Source of the DNA: Ruminococcus flavefaciens
GTDB lineage: Bacteria; Bacillota; Clostridia; Oscillospirales; Ruminococcaceae
Length of the DNA stretch: 7,854 nt
Direction: 5' to 3'
Assembly: GCA_002373775.1 (NCBI GenBank)
Contig: DFJW01000032.1
Location: forward strand, 1 to 7,854
Shown here: positions 5,382 to 7,854 of the stretch, one piece after another
Numbering within the stretch: position 1 is the first letter of the stretch
Layout of the letters: each line of letters starts with the position of its first letter
Made by a program: the position numbers and the translations under genes
Notes under the pieces: model-generated
Databases searched by the model: none
What the model saw: only the letters and a program-made list of their open reading frames with translations
What the model was told of the DNA's origin: nothing

Positions 5382-6245
5382 ATGAAAAAGATCGCAGTTT
5401 TTATGCTGACCGCGGCTTTGTCACTGACAGCGGCTGCCGGATGCAGCGGCAAGAAAGACTCCGACAATGAATCATACGCAGATGAAGACCTTGTGAACAT
5501 AGAGGATCTGACAGCGACTACGGAAGAGCGCGATATTTCATCTGCGGAAGCCAATTCCGTACTTCTCATACTGGATGAGCCGGAAAAGCAGAGCCCGTAT
5601 ACCTTTATGCTGATGCTCTCTGATCCTCAGGAAAACGAGATAAGATTTTCCGGTATACCTGCGAATTCAGTCTGCCTTTATGAGGATTCGCTGGAAAACA
5701 GCATATCCGATGTGTACGAAAAAGAAGGAGTGAATGGTGCGGTCAGCTATGCCGAGATAATATTCGGCACTGAGATCGACAGGTATATGGTATTCAACAC
5801 CGACAGTCTGAGCAGAACATTTGAACTGTTCGGTGATGTAGAATATCCGCTTGATGCTGAACTGAAAGGCTTTTCTGCCAACGGTTCGGTCCAGACTCTT
5901 TCGCCGGATGATGTGTGTGCTTACATATTATATCCGCTTTTCCGCGGAGGAGAAGCAGAACGCGCAAAAAAGGCGGCGGATATAGTTCAGTGCCTTCTGG
6001 ATACAGCAGACAGAAAAGGCGCAGCTGAAAAGCTGGAGGATTTTGTACCGCGTCTGCTCAGCGTGGTGAATACGGATATATCTCAGCTGGATTTTTACAA
6101 TTATCGTGATGCCATAGTGAATATGCTGGAAAGCAGCGATCTGTCAGCAGAAGTGCTGGAACTCACAGGCATGTCCCTTCACGATGATTTCATACCGGAT
6201 GAGGATGTGCTGCCTGAAAACATGAAAAGGAAAGACAATGAATAA
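5382..6245 (+). CDS. LCP-like lipoprotein lacking canonical catalytic residues (paralogue 2)
   Basis: The protein has 287 residues. A signal peptide ends in a lipobox AAGC (18-21, Cys21), so it should be a lipoprotein on the outer face of the membrane. After an acidic linker (22-55) it aligns along its whole length with the preceding protein: VLLILDEPEKQS (60-71), RFSGIPANS (88-96), FGTEIDRYM (128-136), GDVEYPLD (151-158), EAERAKKAADIVQ (191-203) and NTDISQLDFYNYRDAI (230-245). EIDRYM even falls at the same residue numbers (131-136) in both. The LCP PRD motif is again P-A-N, so the loss is shared and old. The ATG at 5382 follows the upstream stop by 6 nt, with GAGG 11 nt before it. Its 3' end overlaps tatD by 8 nt. 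The pair probably arose by duplication with a change of anchor. Its function is unknown. Confidence 0.78.
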   Translation: MKKIAVFMLTAALSLTAAAGCSGKKDSDNESYADEDLVNIEDLTATTEERDISSAEANSVLLILDEPEKQSPYTFMLMLSDPQENEIRFSGIPANSVCLYEDSLENSISDVYEKEGVNGAVSYAEIIFGTEIDRYMVFNTDSLSRTFELFGDVEYPLDAELKGFSANGSVQTLSPDDVCAYILYPLFRGGEAERAKKAADIVQCLLDTADRKGAAEKLEDFVPRLLSVVNTDISQLDFYNYRDAIVNMLESSDLSAEVLELTGMSLHDDFIPDEDVLPENMKRKDNE

Positions 6246-7002
6246 TATATTTGATACCCATGCACATTATGCGGATGAGGCTTTCGATGCCGACAGGGAA
6301 GAGATGCTTGCCGGACTTCCGGAAAAGGGCGTAAAGTATGTCATGCTCGCTGCTTCCTCAGCTGAGGACAGCGCTGCTAATTCCGTGCTTTCGAAAAGAT
6401 ACGGATATATATATTCCGCTGTGGGGATACATCCTGAGAATGCGGAAAACTATCCGGCAGATCATCTCAGAATTATGCAGGAACTTATCGCAGACAATCC
6501 TAAGATCAGAGCGGTAGGCGAGATAGGGCTCGACTATCACTATGATGGCTGTGACCGCGAGAAGCAGATCAGACTTTTCCGCGGACAGCTCGGTTTTGCA
6601 GCTGAACTGGATATGCCGGTGATAATACACAGCCGCGATGCTGTAAAAGACACGGTGGATATACTCAGCGAGTACAAGCCCAAGGGCGTTGTACACTGCT
6701 TCAGCGGTTCTGCCGAAACAGCCGAAGAGATACTGAAACTCGGCATGTATATAGGCTTTACAGGGGTGATAACTTTCAAAAATGCCAAGAAAGCTGTGCG
6801 TGCGTTGGAAGCTGTCCCGCTGGACAGGCTGCTCCTTGAGACCGATTGTCCTTACATGGCGCCAGAACCTATGCGCGGCAGCAGATGCGACAGCTCAATG
6901 ATAGCATACACCGCAGCAAAGGCAGCGGAAATAAAGGGGATAACAGTTGAAGAACTTCTTGACATCACCTGCGAAAACGGCAGGAGAGTCTATGGGATAT
7001 AA
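6238..7002 (+). CDS. tatD: TatD-family metal-dependent hydrolase (probable DNase)
   Basis: The protein has 254 residues, the normal family length, and forms an amidohydrolase-type TIM barrel. Relatives (TatD/YcfH/YabD) are cytosolic metal-dependent 3'-5' nucleases linked to DNA repair and degradation. All expected metal and active-site residues are visible: H8 and H10 in FDTHAH (5-10), VGIHP (62-66), E95 in VGEIGLDYH (93-101), H131 in IHSRDA (130-135), H153 in VHCFSGS (152-158) and D203 in LLETDCPYMAPEP (199-211). The conserved MRG..C(N)DS stretch is at 212-219. The ATG at 6238 overlaps the upstream stop by 8 nt, with AAAAGGAAAG as ribosome site, so it is translationally coupled to the LCP-like lipoprotein. 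A TatD-associated radical SAM gene lies in the divergent operon to the left. The symbol is by family; the exact subgroup (yabD/ycfH) is not resolved. Confidence 0.95.
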   Translation: MNNIFDTHAHYADEAFDADREEMLAGLPEKGVKYVMLAASSAEDSAANSVLSKRYGYIYSAVGIHPENAENYPADHLRIMQELIADNPKIRAVGEIGLDYHYDGCDREKQIRLFRGQLGFAAELDMPVIIHSRDAVKDTVDILSEYKPKGVVHCFSGSAETAEEILKLGMYIGFTGVITFKNAKKAVRALEAVPLDRLLLETDCPYMAPEPMRGSRCDSSMIAYTAAKAAEIKGITVEELLDITCENGRRVYGI

Positions 7003-7030
7003 GAAAGAGAAAAAATGAGGTCATGTTGAT

Positions 7031-7780
7031 ATGTACTATTGTTGTGGAATAACAGACAAGGGCGTAGTTTCGCATAATGAGGACGCGATGCTTATCGGAG
7101 CAGAAGTGCGTGATGAAGGAACGCTGGAGATGAAGATATCTTCACCGTTCATAGTTGCTGTATCTGACGGTGTTTCTGGAGAACGTTCCGGAGAACTTGC
7201 ATCGAGCATGTGCCTTGAGATGCTCAGGGACATAAACTACGACGGCAGTGTGAAACTGGATGAAAGGCTCATGGATATACACAGGCGGCTTGCTGAGATA
7301 AGCGCAGACGATCCTGATATGCACAATATGCAGGCGACTCTTTGCGGCGTTGCTTTCAGTGAGAACGGAGGGATACTCACTTTCAATGTCGGTGACTCAC
7401 GCCTTTACCGTTTCCGCGGAGGAAGGCTGACGCAGCTTTCAAGAGATCAGTCACTGGTGCAGCTGCTCTATGAAGAGGGAACGATAACGCTGGAGGAAAG
7501 GCGCACACATGTACACAGGAACATTATCTTCCCGGCTTTCGGAAATCTCAGTTCCGAGCCTAAGATAGACATAGTTCCGATCAGCGGAGGCATGGAATAC
7601 GGTGACCTGCTCCTGCTCTGTACAGACGGTCTTTCAGATTATCTTTCTCCGCTGGATATGGAGGAGATACTGGAACTTCCGAAGAGCCTGCCGGTGCGTC
7701 TGGAACTTATGGTGAAGAAAGCACTGGAGAATGGCGGAGAGGACAATGTAACAGTTGCTGCTGTTGTGTACAGCGAATGA
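7031..7780 (+). CDS. PP2C-type serine/threonine protein phosphatase
   Basis: The protein has 249 residues: a single cytosolic PPM/PP2C domain with no membrane span, of the PrpC/Stp size class. Such enzymes remove phosphate from Ser/Thr, commonly opposing a PASTA kinase (PrkC/Stk). The metal-binding acidic residues are in place: D18 in HNEDAML (15-21), D46-G47 in AVSDGVSGERSGELAS (43-58), GDSRLYRFRGG (121-131), D199 in LLLLCTDGLSD (193-203) and D238 in GGEDNVTVA (235-243). SRDQSLV is at 137-143. It should therefore be active. The ATG at 7031 lies 28 nt after tatD, with GAGGT about 10 nt upstream, so it is probably co-transcribed. A hairpin terminator follows at once; the usual prkC partner is not next to it. 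The kinase, if any, must be elsewhere. Confidence 0.93.
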   Translation: MYYCCGITDKGVVSHNEDAMLIGAEVRDEGTLEMKISSPFIVAVSDGVSGERSGELASSMCLEMLRDINYDGSVKLDERLMDIHRRLAEISADDPDMHNMQATLCGVAFSENGGILTFNVGDSRLYRFRGGRLTQLSRDQSLVQLLYEEGTITLEERRTHVHRNIIFPAFGNLSSEPKIDIVPISGGMEYGDLLLLCTDGLSDYLSPLDMEEILELPKSLPVRLELMVKKALENGGEDNVTVAAVVYSE

Positions 7781-7785
7781 AATGA

Positions 7786-7794
7786 TGTGGATAA
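7786..7794 (-). other. Second perfect DnaA-box 9-mer
   Basis: TGTGGATAA, exact complement of TTATCCACA, 6 nt after the PP2C stop and overlapping the start of the terminator stem by 2 nt. It has no repeated companions nearby, so on its own it may be chance. Confidence 0.35.
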
Positions 7795-7821
7795 AGCACA
7801 GGATAACAAGTCCTGTGCTTT
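7793..7821 (+). terminator. Hairpin terminator of the LCP-like/tatD/PP2C operon
   Basis: A perfect 11-bp stem, AAAGCACAGGA (7793-7803) with TCCTGTGCTTT (7811-7821), and a 7-nt loop TAACAAG. Only one more T follows the stem before G, so the T-run is 4 nt, partly inside the stem. It begins 12 nt after the PP2C stop, where an operon end is expected. Confidence 0.72.
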
Positions 7822-7830
7822 TGCTGTATA

Positions 7831-7845
7831 GCAGCGTGACGCTGC
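7831..7845. repeat. GC-rich 6-3-6 palindrome, possibly a dispersed repeat
   Basis: GCAGCG, TGA, CGCTGC, followed by ACCC, in non-coding DNA 10 nt after the terminator. The compact GC-rich stem with a short fixed flank looks like REP-type intergenic repeats, but only one copy is visible here, so that is inference. It may also be the edge of a longer element cut by the window. Confidence 0.4.
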
Positions 7846-7854
7846 ACCCTTGAA

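Overview
The window looks like chromosomal DNA from a low-to-mid GC Gram-positive bacterium of the class Clostridia. A Ruminococcus-like member of the Oscillospiraceae is my best guess, inferred from protein style. The evidence is strong GGAGG-type ribosome binding sites, sigma-A promoters with extended -10 elements, a YpsA-type SLOG protein, LCP-like envelope proteins and a TatD-associated radical SAM protein. I saw no phage, transposon, CRISPR array, tRNA or rRNA.

The left half (1-3137) is read on the minus strand. In transcription order it holds alr (alanine racemase), a lipoprotein whose only recognisable domain is a detached SecD P1-head domain, and a TatD-associated radical SAM protein. 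These three are packed as an operon with gaps of 17 and 1 nt. Next comes a separate transcription unit with a clear promoter (777-805). It encodes a previously hidden 44-residue single-span membrane peptide (591-725) and then the first half of ilvE (branched-chain aminotransferase), which runs off the left edge.

The right half (3200-7854) is read on the plus strand. A well-formed promoter (3200-3228), divergent from alr, drives a YpsA/DUF1273 SLOG-family protein. Its start codon is ambiguous: TTG, or CTG at better spacing. A 503-nt gene-free, AT-rich and palindrome-rich stretch follows (3970-4472). It contains three inverted TTCAAC/GTTGAA pairs ending in a perfect DnaA-box 9-mer, a possible antisense promoter and a perfect 7-1-7 palindrome just before the next ribosome binding site. 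A tight operon then encodes two tandem paralogous LCP-like proteins that lack the usual catalytic arginine (one anchored by a membrane helix, one a lipoprotein), a TatD-family metal hydrolase and a PP2C-type protein phosphatase. It ends at a hairpin terminator (7793-7821).

Several genes concern the cell envelope: D-Ala supply (Alr), LCP-like extracytoplasmic proteins, a SecD-like lipoprotein, and YpsA and PP2C proteins, whose relatives are tied to cell division or wall signalling. The most interesting items are the degenerate LCP pair, the orphan SecD-head lipoprotein, the rSAM and TatD partners lying on opposite arms of one locus, and the DnaA-box-like cluster. None of these is shown to form a new system; each is a testable lead.
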